DNA of 10,543 nt, taken from NCBI GenBank assembly GCA_002868985.1, contig PKTV01000448.1:1-10543 (forward strand). The letters run 5' to 3'. Every line of letters starts with the position of its first letter. Position 1 is the stretch's first letter. This document shows positions 1 to 6,324 of this stretch, piece after piece. The position numbers and the translations under genes were made by a program. The stretch comes from Desulfobacteraceae bacterium (GTDB lineage Bacteria > Desulfobacterota > Desulfobacteria > Desulfobacterales > UBA11574). The notes under the pieces were generated by a model, which worked only from the letters and a program-made list of their open reading frames with translations, did not search any database and was not told the DNA's origin.

Positions 1-945
1 AAATGCAAAATCATGAATAATTCCACCTCCCAAAACAAACAGAGCAACAACCACAGCAAGGGTTGTCAGGGAGGTCAGTATCGTTCGGCTCAGGGTCTCA
101 TTTACGCTTCTATTAATTACGATTTCCAAAGGATTCTTGTGATATTTTCTTAAGTTTTCTCTGATTCTGTCAAAAACAATAATGGTATCGTTGAGTGAAT
201 ATCCGATGATTGTGAGAAGAGCGGCGATAATCGGAAGTGTAAACTCCTTGTTAAATATGGAGAATATGCCGACAGTAATGGTAACATCATGGATAAGCGC
301 TACAGTGGCACCCATGGCGTATTTCAACCCGAGAAACCAGTAAAGAGCAAGGGATACAAGTAATGCCGCAGCGATGAGATAAGGAACACTGACATTAAAA
401 ATAGAAAGAACATAAACTGCCCCCATGAGCACTCCGGCGATGACGCCGCTTAAAAGCCATTTGAGTTCAAACCGACCGGATATATATATGGCAATGAAAA
501 GTAGTGCGTAAAACATGGCAAACAGGGCTTTTTCCCGCAAATCCTTCCCCACCTGGGTGCCAACCATCTCAACGCGACGCACCGATACGCCTTTTCCCGT
601 TGAGGATTCAAGGGCCTGTTGAACCGTTAAGGAAAATCCTCCTGAGGTCATGACAGACCTGTCGGTGCGGATAAGATACTCGTTTTCGCTTTGCTCTCCG
701 AACCCTTGGACCGAGGATTTCCCGAGATCTATGGCGGCAAGACCGGATTTGATATTTTTCAAACTTACAGGTTCGTTAAATTTAACCTGAACCAGTGTTC
801 CACCGGCAAAATCGATACCGAATTTAGGCCCTCCGTGGATGACAAGAGAAGCGATGCTGATAAGGATCATTGCCAGAGAAATAAAGAAAGCGATTTTACT
901 TTTACCAACAAAATTGATATCAATATCAGGTTTTACAAACTGCAT
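1..945 (-). CDS. secF: Protein translocase subunit SecF (C-terminus cut by window edge)
   Basis: SecF forms the inner-membrane SecDF complex, which couples proton flow to late steps of Sec-dependent export. I translated it from the ATG at 945 down to base 1: 315 codons with no stop, so the gene continues past the edge. Visible are an N-terminal membrane segment (about residues 18-37), the conserved FGIDFAGGTLVQV stretch right after it, a periplasmic loop, and then clustered hydrophobic segments from about residue 140. The family signature GYSLNDTIIVFDRIRE contains Asp253, which corresponds to a conserved membrane acidic residue. The last visible residues (GGGIIHDFAF) normally precede the final membrane helix, so only about 25-40 residues should be missing. 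The start lies 9 bp after the secD stop, with AGGGG just upstream as ribosome binding site; the two are surely co-transcribed and probably translationally coupled. Confidence 0.95.
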   Translation of the reverse strand, partial: MQFVKPDIDINFVGKSKIAFFISLAMILISIASLVIHGGPKFGIDFAGGTLVQVKFNEPVSLKNIKSGLAAIDLGKSSVQGFGEQSENEYLIRTDRSVMTSGGFSLTVQQALESSTGKGVSVRRVEMVGTQVGKDLREKALFAMFYALLFIAIYISGRFELKWLLSGVIAGVLMGAVYVLSIFNVSVPYLIAAALLVSLALYWFLGLKYAMGATVALIHDVTITVGIFSIFNKEFTLPIIAALLTIIGYSLNDTIIVFDRIRENLRKYHKNPLEIVINRSVNETLSRTILTSLTTLAVVVALFVLGGGIIHDFAF

Positions 946-954
946 GAGTGACCC

Positions 955-2532
955 CTAAATGCTTAAACGCTTCGTTTTTCGTTTTATTAAGTAATAGTCA
1001 AATATCATCCGGGTAAGAATCAAGGCTGTAAACAGACTTGCAATGACCCCAAGGCTGAGTGTTACGGCAAATCCTTTGACAGGTCCGGTACCGAACTGGA
1101 AGAGGACAAGTGCTGCGATCAGTGTCGTGACATTGGCATCAAGGATGGTCAATGTCGCTCTGGCGTAGCCCGAATCCACTGCTGCACGCGGTGTCTTACC
1201 AATACGCAGTTCTTCCCTGATCCGCTCAAAGATAAGAACATTGGCGTCCACAGCCATACCAATAGTGAGGATGATCCCTGCAATGCCAGGGAGTGTCAGG
1301 GTTGCCTGGAATCCGGCAAGACCGCCGGCAATCAGAAGAATATTGAGAATCAGTGCAAAGTCTGCAATGAGTCCCGCACCCCTGTAATATACAATCATGA
1401 ACAGAATAACAAGGATGCCGCCGACACACATGGAAACAAGGCCTTTCCTTATAGAATCACTTCCCAACGAGGGGCCTACGGTCCTTTCCTCAAGAATATT
1501 AACCGGTGCCGGGAGGGCGCCTGCACGGAGTGCAATGGCGAGATCCCGCGCTTCTTCAGTGGTAAAGCTTCCGGTAACACGGGCCTTCCCGCCGGAGATC
1601 TTTTCCTGGATAACCGGGGCTGAATAAACCTTTTTGTCCAATACGATGGCCAGGCGTTTTTTTACATTTTCTCCGGTGATTCTTGCAAAATCCCTGCCGC
1701 CCTTTTTGTCGAAATCAATTGAAACATAAGGCTCGTTATATTGGGAGTCGATTTGAACCCTTGCGTCGGTAAGATTGGCGCCGGTCAAAAGGGTCCTTTT
1801 CTTTAAAAGATAGGGGGTCTTATGAATACGCTTGGTGGTGGGGTCTTCCTTAACCCCATAAAGCACCTCACTTCCGGGAGGAACATTTCCTTTAAGAGCG
1901 GCATTAAGGTCGTGGGTTTCATCCACAAGTTTGAATTCCAAAAGGGCTGTTTTGCCGATTAAATCTTTGGCTCTCTTGGTATCCTTTATCCCGGGGAGTT
2001 GCACGAGGATCCGTTTTTCACCCTGCCGGCGGATATCGGGTTCGCTGACCCCAAACTGGTCGATTCGATTTCTGATGGTTTCAAGAGCCTGATCAGCAGC
2101 CAATTTTTTGATTTGATCGGTCTCTCTATCGGGAAGATCGATCTGCAAGGTCAGGACGTCCCCATCCATTGATCTTGAGAGGATACGCATATTTTTGAAC
2201 TCTTTGTCGAGAATCTTTTCGAATCCATCGATATGATTTTGTCCTTTCAGTTTGATCAATATCCGGTTTCCTTCTATGCGATTCAAAGTGGCATATCGAA
2301 TATGTTCTTTTTTTAAAAAGCTCCGGATTTCCTGAATTATACGTTCAATGGTGCCTTCCACAGCTTTATCGGTATCGACTTCAAGGGCCAGGTGCATGCC
2401 GCCTTGGAGATCAAGGCCGAGATTTATTTTTTTATGCGGCCAAAAAGATGGTTCTATGGTGGGCAGAACATAAATAATCGCCGCAATCAAAACTCCGAAG
2501 ACAGCCAGAACTCGCCAAGAAAGATTGCTCAA
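955..2532 (-). CDS. secD: Protein translocase subunit SecD
   Basis: This 525-residue SecD is the larger half of the SecDF membrane complex, whose big periplasmic domain moves with proton flow to pull exported proteins out of SecYEG. One membrane segment lies at about residues 8-26, followed by the conserved INLGLDLQGGMHLALEVD motif. The periplasmic part includes the family stretch ETIRNRIDQFGVSEPDIRRQG, and five hydrophobic segments fill about residues 360-520. The signature GMAVDANVLIFERIREE carries Asp429 in a membrane helix, the expected proton-pathway acid. The start codon is TTG at 2532: AAGGA lies about 8 bases upstream and no in-frame ATG is close by. The length is normal for proteobacterial SecD proteins that are not fused to SecF. 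It lies 34 bp after yajC and 9 bp before secF, forming the classical yajC-secD-secF operon. Confidence 0.97.
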   Translation of the reverse strand: MSNLSWRVLAVFGVLIAAIIYVLPTIEPSFWPHKKINLGLDLQGGMHLALEVDTDKAVEGTIERIIQEIRSFLKKEHIRYATLNRIEGNRILIKLKGQNHIDGFEKILDKEFKNMRILSRSMDGDVLTLQIDLPDRETDQIKKLAADQALETIRNRIDQFGVSEPDIRRQGEKRILVQLPGIKDTKRAKDLIGKTALLEFKLVDETHDLNAALKGNVPPGSEVLYGVKEDPTTKRIHKTPYLLKKRTLLTGANLTDARVQIDSQYNEPYVSIDFDKKGGRDFARITGENVKKRLAIVLDKKVYSAPVIQEKISGGKARVTGSFTTEEARDLAIALRAGALPAPVNILEERTVGPSLGSDSIRKGLVSMCVGGILVILFMIVYYRGAGLIADFALILNILLIAGGLAGFQATLTLPGIAGIILTIGMAVDANVLIFERIREELRIGKTPRAAVDSGYARATLTILDANVTTLIAALVLFQFGTGPVKGFAVTLSLGVIASLFTALILTRMIFDYYLIKRKTKRLSI

Positions 2533-2566
2533 TGATCTTTTCCTTATTGATGATGATGGATTTGTC

Positions 2567-2911
2567 TTACTTTTTTTTGTTATCCTGAGACGGTGACGAG
2601 GATTTTACCACCTGGGAAAGATTTCCACGGGCAATCTTCACACGGACCCTGTCTGCAATTTCAACCGTCAATGTTGTGTCACCGACGGCTGTTACTCGAC
2701 CATGCAATCCGCCACTGGTTACGATACGGTCCCCTTTTCTAACCTGACTGATCATTTCTTTATGTTCCTTGGCCTTTTTCTGCTGGGGTCGGATAAGCAA
2801 AAAATAGAATATGACGAACATGAGGATAATGGGGATAAGAGATGTAAATCCTCCTGCTCCTTGTCCTGCCGCGGCTCCGCCCTGGCCCATTGCATAAGCA
2901 GTATTTATCAA
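2567..2911 (-). CDS. yajC: Sec translocase accessory subunit YajC
   Basis: YajC is a small inner-membrane protein that associates with SecDF and the Sec translocon; it is not essential in known cases. The 114-residue product has a Gly/Ala/Gln-rich N-terminus, one membrane helix (about residues 22-41) ending in the family hallmark IRPQQKK, then a small soluble domain with the typical VRKGDRIVTSGGLHGRV motif and a charged tail ending in KKK. The start is TTG at 2911, preceded by a near-perfect AAGGAGGT 7 bases upstream; the internal ATG at codon 8 has no such site. It is the first gene of the yajC-secD-secF operon and has its own promoter-like sequence just upstream, separated from the rng pair by about 600 bp of repeats. 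Confidence 0.96.
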   Translation of the reverse strand: MINTAYAMGQGGAAAGQGAGGFTSLIPIILMFVIFYFLLIRPQQKKAKEHKEMISQVRKGDRIVTSGGLHGRVTAVGDTTLTVEIADRVRVKIARGNLSQVVKSSSPSQDNKKK

Positions 2912-2938
2912 GATAAAACCTCCTTAGTCGTTATTTGG

Positions 2939-2967
2939 ATTATATGTTTAACAGTTTGTCTACAAGT
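2939..2967 (-). promoter_or_regulatory. Candidate sigma70-type promoter for yajC-secD-secF
   Basis: On the minus strand a perfect TATAAT (2939-2944) lies 28 bp before the yajC start codon. The -35 side is weak: TTGTAG (2960-2965) at 15 bp or ACTTGT (2962-2967) at 17 bp. The predicted start point near 2932 gives a short leader of about 20 bases containing the AAGGAGGT site. It lies outside the neighbouring repeat elements. Confidence 0.5.
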
Positions 2968-3029
2968 CATCTAAAAAATACTTCTAACGCCCAATTACGG
3001 TGTTGCCCCGCATGAGGGGATTTACAACG

Positions 3030-3148
3030 AGCCTCTTCAAAATGCTCACATACTCCCATGTATGCTGCGCTTTTTCATATGTTACACATTGACGCCTACG
3101 GCGTCTCGCGCCTTGTCCTTGGACGTAATCTGCATTTTTGAGATGGCT
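3030..3148. repeat. Miniature inverted-repeat element, type 1
   Basis: The left end agcctcttcaaaatgc (3030-3045) and the right end gcatttttgagatggct (3132-3148) are imperfect inverted copies, differing by one base insertion and small substitutions, and weaker similarity continues outward a few bases (acaa before gcc on both sides). A compact hairpin gacgcc-tac-ggcgtc lies at 3091-3105. The roughly 119-bp block has no open reading frame of note. It is either a miniature transposable element or a REP-like structured repeat; only this copy is seen here. Confidence 0.6.
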
Positions 3149-3222
3149 TGTATTATCAATAATTGATGAAAATGGCGCTGATATACTGTAATTTGTCGTT
3201 CAGGTCAAATAGTTCTTTAACG

Positions 3223-3397
3223 AGTGTCCATCCATAAATGGTCTTTTTGCCCAATCTCTGTGTTATGCTCAAAAAATAATCCTCGGAATATCAACTATAT
3301 GCCTGCGGTTATTTTTTTCACATGTCCCTCCGGGGCGTAGGCCCTACAGGCCGGGGGCTTGATCTTTAACAAAAATACTCATTTATGGATGGACACT
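3223..3397. repeat. Miniature element with perfect 18-bp terminal inverted repeats, type 2
   Basis: The sequence agtgtccatccataaatg at 3223-3240 recurs in perfect inverted form, catttatggatggacact, at 3380-3397. The enclosed 139 bp are non-coding and contain the GC-rich 33-bp hairpin module at 3326-3358 that also occurs near lptE and in the right-end element. The right end directly abuts the next element, whose TA boundary starts at 3397. A perfect 18/18 match over this distance is far beyond chance. Confidence 0.75.
3326..3358 (+). repeat. 33-bp GC-rich hairpin module, copy 1
   Basis: It begins ccctccggggcgtagg and continues with cctacaggccgggggc, an imperfect hairpin with gtagg/cctac at its tip. 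It matches the copy at 9087-9119 at 30 of 33 positions and, less closely, the inverted copy at 10361-10393. It lies inside the type 2 element. Confidence 0.7.
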
Positions 3398-3519
3398 AAC
3401 CCGAAATTTCATGAAAATTTTCCAAGGGCCTTTTATTAACCTTAAACTTTGTCGGAGCGAAGCGGAAATCCCGCTGTCGGGTCAAATCACCGCTACGCAC
3501 ACGTGAAAAATTCGGGTTA
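3397..3519. repeat. TA-bounded miniature element, copy A (IS630/Tc1-mariner MITE-like)
   Basis: The left end reads TAACCCGAAATTTCATG (from 3397) and the reverse complement of the right end reads TAACCCGAATTTTTCACG (up to 3519). The 9-bp outer part is perfectly inverted and the rest aligns with a one-base gap. Both ends are bounded by TA, the dinucleotide duplicated by IS630/Tc1-mariner transposases, so I infer a non-autonomous element. The interior (123 bp total) is non-coding and holds ggagcgaagcgg and cccgctgtcggg. The TA at 3518-3519 forms part of the TAA stop codon of the adjacent minus-strand gene. Confidence 0.7.
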
Positions 3520-4278
3520 ATTCGCCGGCATCCAGAGCGTCTCGCCGTCAAATTGAATACGGTTTACATGTTTATAGTCAATGAGATCCAGAAATGCAAA
3601 GATTTGATCCATATTATAGACGACCACTTTGGTCAAGGGAAAGATCAAGTTAAGGTTAACATCAAGTTTATGTTCTCTAACATTGTAGATGTTCACCGTA
3701 TGCTCCGAGAATTTAAGAATCTTGCCGATACCCGAACTGCTTCCTTTTTCAAGGGGTTCATCCGAAAGGGGTGACAGTCGGACACCTTTGTAATCGAAAT
3801 AATCTTTTAGAAAGGTAAAATGGATATTCCAGATATTTTCTCCAGGCTGGACCACGTGAATCCCGAATGATTCTATTTTTTCTTTTGTCGTCACATCCTG
3901 TGATTTGAGGTTTTTTTCCACGATATCACCGCTTTTTAGACGAATCTTTTCCAAAATTTCCTGCATGGATACCGTTGAATCTCCAATTTTGATTGATTCA
4001 TTGGATTGAGCAATAATATCAACTCCTTTATTAACTCCATATTGTGCTTTTCGTTGTTGCATGAGAGCCTTGAGTTCTTTGTCTTCGTCAATTTTGCTGT
4101 AATCAATAATCGGCTCTGCATTTGTAGGAATTTGAATTTTATCAGATCCCTTTTGTGTTTCGGGTTTTAATTCTTTTTTCATCAGAAACCTAATACCCGT
4201 AAATGCGCCAACAAGTACCATAGTGATGATGACAACCCCAATAACTCTATTTGTCATTTTTGCAGGTTTTTTGGGCAT
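3517..4278 (-). CDS. Membrane-anchored protein with a LysM-like C-terminal region, function unknown
   Basis: I do not recognise a named family. The 253-residue product starts with a Lys-rich stretch (MPKKPAKMTNR), one hydrophobic segment at about residues 12-29, and then KK, giving an N-in signal anchor with the rest in the periplasm. Residues 35-135 are charged and probably partly helical. Residues 139-215 resemble a long, interrupted LysM fold: HVVQPGENIWNI looks like the start of a LysM repeat and LNLIFP like its end. A role at peptidoglycan is therefore possible but inferred. No catalytic motif is visible. ATG at 4278 follows AAAGG at 7 bases. It lies 47 bp after rng on the same strand and is probably co-transcribed with it. 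Its TAA stop overlaps the end of a TA-bounded miniature element. Confidence 0.8.
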   Translation of the reverse strand: MPKKPAKMTNRVIGVVIITMVLVGAFTGIRFLMKKELKPETQKGSDKIQIPTNAEPIIDYSKIDEDKELKALMQQRKAQYGVNKGVDIIAQSNESIKIGDSTVSMQEILEKIRLKSGDIVEKNLKSQDVTTKEKIESFGIHVVQPGENIWNIHFTFLKDYFDYKGVRLSPLSDEPLEKGSSSGIGKILKFSEHTVNIYNVREHKLDVNLNLIFPLTKVVVYNMDQIFAFLDLIDYKHVNRIQFDGETLWMPAN

Positions 4279-4325
4279 AATTTTACCTTTGGATACATGA
4301 TAATGGATTAGGGCGTAGATCGGTT

Positions 4326-5789
4326 CTATTTTTCACAGTTAATCTCGCTCATGCCGGGAATAATTTTTGTATCCCCCTCAATGGTGATGGAAAGGCCTCT
4401 CCTGAGCTCCAGATCTAGAATTTCTTTGCGTTTTTTATTTAAAAGGTAATCGGCAACACCGTGCGGGACGATGCCTTTGACACTTGAAATTTCAGCTTTT
4501 ATGGTTTCAAGGCGAAGTCGGCGGAGAAAGTCAAGGGCCAGCATTTCAATAGAGGGGATCATTCCTTTCCCCTTGCAATGGGTGCAGGGCTCGAAACTGC
4601 TGGATTCGATAGAGGGACGAATTCGCTGTCTCGACATTTCCATCAAGCCAAATTTTGAAATTTTACCGATATTTGTTTTGGCCTTATCCGGTTTTACGTA
4701 ATTTTTAACAGCCCTTTCAACTTCTAATTTGTGTTTGGAGTCTTTCATGTCGATGAAATCAATGACAATAAGGCCGCCCAGATCTCTGAGTCGTAACTGA
4801 CGTGCAATTTCCTCTGCTGCTTCAATATTGGTTTGAAGTGCGGTTTGTTCAATAGACTTTTTTTTGGTTGCCCTACCTGAATTAACGTCGATGGAGACGA
4901 GCGCTTCAGTCGGTGCTATTACAAGAGTCCCGCCTGACTTAAGTTTTACATGACTCTCGTAAATCGATGAAATCTGATCTTCAAGTTGATATTTGGTGAA
5001 TATCGGCCGATCCTCTTTGTAATATTTGACGATTTTTTTGTGTTTCGGCGATATGATTTTAACAAAGTCTTTAACAACATGGTATACGGCATCATCATCG
5101 ATGAGGATTTCGGTTACATCAGGGGTGAAGTAATCGCGTATGGATCTTACGGCAAGATTTTGCTCTTTATAAAGCAATACAGGTGCTTTTGCATTTGTCA
5201 CATTTTTTTTGATGTTCTTCCACAGGCGCAAAAGATAGTTTACATCTTTTGACATGCGTTGTTTAGTAATGTTTATACCTGCAGTGCGGACAATAATACC
5301 GAATCCCTCCGGTATCTTAAGCGTGTCGACGATACTTTTTAAACGGTTACGCTCGTCTTCATTTTCTATTTTGCGTGAGATTCCCCGGCTGTCGCTTCCA
5401 GGCATAAGCACTAAGTATCGACCAGGTAAAGATATATAAGTTGTCAGCATGGCACCCTTTTTCATGAAGGGATCTTTGGTCACCTGCACCAGGAGCTCTT
5501 GGCCACGCTTAACCATTTTTAATATGGATCTGTCTTTAGAGAAATTGTTTTGAAAATAATCGCTGTGGATTTCTTGTTTTTGCAAAAAACCGTGACGATC
5601 ACCGCCAAAATCTACAAATACGGCCTGAAGGCTTGGTTCAATGCGAGAGATGATGGCCTTGTAAATGTTGCCATGGAGAATTTCTTTTCCTGAACTTTCA
5701 ATATGGAATTCTTCAAGCTTCAAGTCCTTGACTTTTGCAATTCTGCATTCTTCAGGATCTATGGCATTGATAAGGATTTTACTGCTCAT
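4326..5789 (-). CDS. rng: Ribonuclease G (RNase E/G family endoribonuclease)
   Basis: The enzyme cuts single-stranded AU-rich RNA, preferring 5'-monophosphorylated ends, and in known bacteria trims the 16S rRNA 5' end and takes part in mRNA decay. The 487-residue length fits RNase G; there is no long C-terminal scaffold as in RNase E. An S1 RNA-binding domain covers about residues 35-125 (GNIYKAIISRIEPSLQAVFVDFGG). The metal-binding catalytic aspartates are Asp301 (VSIDVNSGR) and Asp344 (IVIDFIDM), 43 apart as in RNase E, and the zinc-link CTHC is at Cys402/Cys405. I chose ATG at 5789 because MSSKILINA matches the usual family N-terminus. An upstream in-frame TTG at 5804 would add five residues but has no ribosome binding site; even the chosen ATG has only a weak GGA about 10 bases upstream. 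A 198-bp repeat element begins 33 bp upstream. Confidence 0.94.
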   Translation of the reverse strand: MSSKILINAIDPEECRIAKVKDLKLEEFHIESSGKEILHGNIYKAIISRIEPSLQAVFVDFGGDRHGFLQKQEIHSDYFQNNFSKDRSILKMVKRGQELLVQVTKDPFMKKGAMLTTYISLPGRYLVLMPGSDSRGISRKIENEDERNRLKSIVDTLKIPEGFGIIVRTAGINITKQRMSKDVNYLLRLWKNIKKNVTNAKAPVLLYKEQNLAVRSIRDYFTPDVTEILIDDDAVYHVVKDFVKIISPKHKKIVKYYKEDRPIFTKYQLEDQISSIYESHVKLKSGGTLVIAPTEALVSIDVNSGRATKKKSIEQTALQTNIEAAEEIARQLRLRDLGGLIVIDFIDMKDSKHKLEVERAVKNYVKPDKAKTNIGKISKFGLMEMSRQRIRPSIESSSFEPCTHCKGKGMIPSIEMLALDFLRRLRLETIKAEISSVKGIVPHGVADYLLNKKRKEILDLELRRGLSITIEGDTKIIPGMSEINCEK

Positions 5790-5821
5790 GAAATAGTTTT
5801 CCAATTTAGGTTAAGAACAAT

Positions 5822-6019
5822 TAGCCCGAATGTTTCATGAAAATTTTCACCCTACGGGCGTTCACGAAACGTCCATTTCCCCGTTTTAAACGGGATCTTC
5901 GAGCCGCGTTATCAAGGGCTTGCAGTAGTCTACGGAGGTCTATCCCGCTTTGTACAGCGGGGCTGCGCCCTTGAGTGCCTTGAAAAGAAACGCCCCATAC
6001 ACGTGAAATATCCGGGTTA
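5822..6019. repeat. TA-bounded miniature element, copy B (longer relative of copy A)
   Basis: The left end TAGCCCGAATGTTTCATG (from 5822) and the inverted right end TAACCCGGATATTTCACG (up to 6019) agree at 14 of 18 positions and match both ends of copy A. The shared left part extends through atgaaaattttc. TA bounds both sides. The interior contains a palindrome cccgttttaaacggg (5880-5894), a cccgct/agcggg hairpin (about 5944-5960) and paired caagggc/gcccttg. A minus-strand open frame of 73 codons runs through it but looks like a by-product of the repeat. Confidence 0.7.
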
Positions 6020-6236
6020 TAGTGAGGCTTCCGACTCAGCACTAATAAGGTGTTTATGGGTAAAAACAGGCTTTAATCTTAAGCACTTGCTCTTTTAAAT
6101 GAATATGAAATTGTTATGTACAAGTCAAACGATTTCTTGCCCGTGCATAATTCAGGTGTTATGACTTGCTATTTGCATCGTGTTGTGGCATGAAACCTAT
6201 TGTCATATTAGGATGATGTTCTTTTTTTCTCATCAA

Positions 6237-6283
6237 TTGTCATGCAAGATTCATATATTAAATTAAGATATTATAAGTATAAT
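6237..6283 (+). promoter_or_regulatory. Weak promoter candidates for leuS
   Basis: The candidate TTGTCA (6237-6242) is followed after 16 bp by TAAATT (6259-6264). A perfect TATAAT also occurs at 6278-6283 but without a recognisable -35 partner. The region is AT-rich and lies 40-90 bp before the leuS start, a sensible location, yet neither pairing is decisive. Confidence 0.3.
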
Positions 6284-6324
6284 TATTTGGATTACAATAA
6301 TTTTTAAGAGGTTAATCATATAAA

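Larger units (their letters stand above)
2968..3516. other. Gene-free interval filled with miniature repeats
   Basis: Between the yajC promoter and the stop codon of the LysM-like gene I see no coding region on either strand. The interval holds three successive inverted-repeat-bounded blocks (3030-3148, 3223-3397, 3397-3519), a small cccc/gggg hairpin at 3006-3019, and about 75 bp of unassigned AT-rich sequence between the first two blocks. No clear intrinsic terminator for the rng transcript was found. Confidence 0.7.
5790..6324. other. Divergent intergenic region between rng and leuS
   Basis: This region holds the TA-bounded element copy B (5822-6019) and then about 305 bp of AT-rich DNA before leuS. 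The latter contains an inverted pair caagtca (6121-6127) / tgacttg (6162-6168) with a 34-base loop, and promoter-like sequence near 6237-6283. I found no T-box hallmark, no tRNA and no credible small gene. Any rng promoter must lie within or beyond the repeat element, or in the 32 bp between it and the start codon. Confidence 0.6.

Noticed and set aside
3030..3519. CRISPR array
   Set aside because: The repeats are inverted pairs with unequal spacing and different sequences, not regularly spaced direct repeats, and no cas gene is nearby.
5787..5804. TTG at 5804 as the rng start codon
   Set aside because: It would add five residues (MENYF) not typical of the family and has no Shine-Dalgarno sequence; the ATG at 5789 gives the usual N-terminus.
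5821..6042. 73-codon minus-strand open frame through element copy B
   Set aside because: It coincides with the repeat, its stop lies in the terminal repeat, and its sequence is Arg-rich without domain resemblance; it is most likely a chance frame.
6020..6324. T-box leader or other riboswitch upstream of leuS
   Set aside because: An aminoacyl-tRNA synthetase leader was worth testing, but no conserved T-box (AGGGTGG-type) sequence or antiterminator fold is visible; only a 7-bp inverted pair with a 34-base loop.
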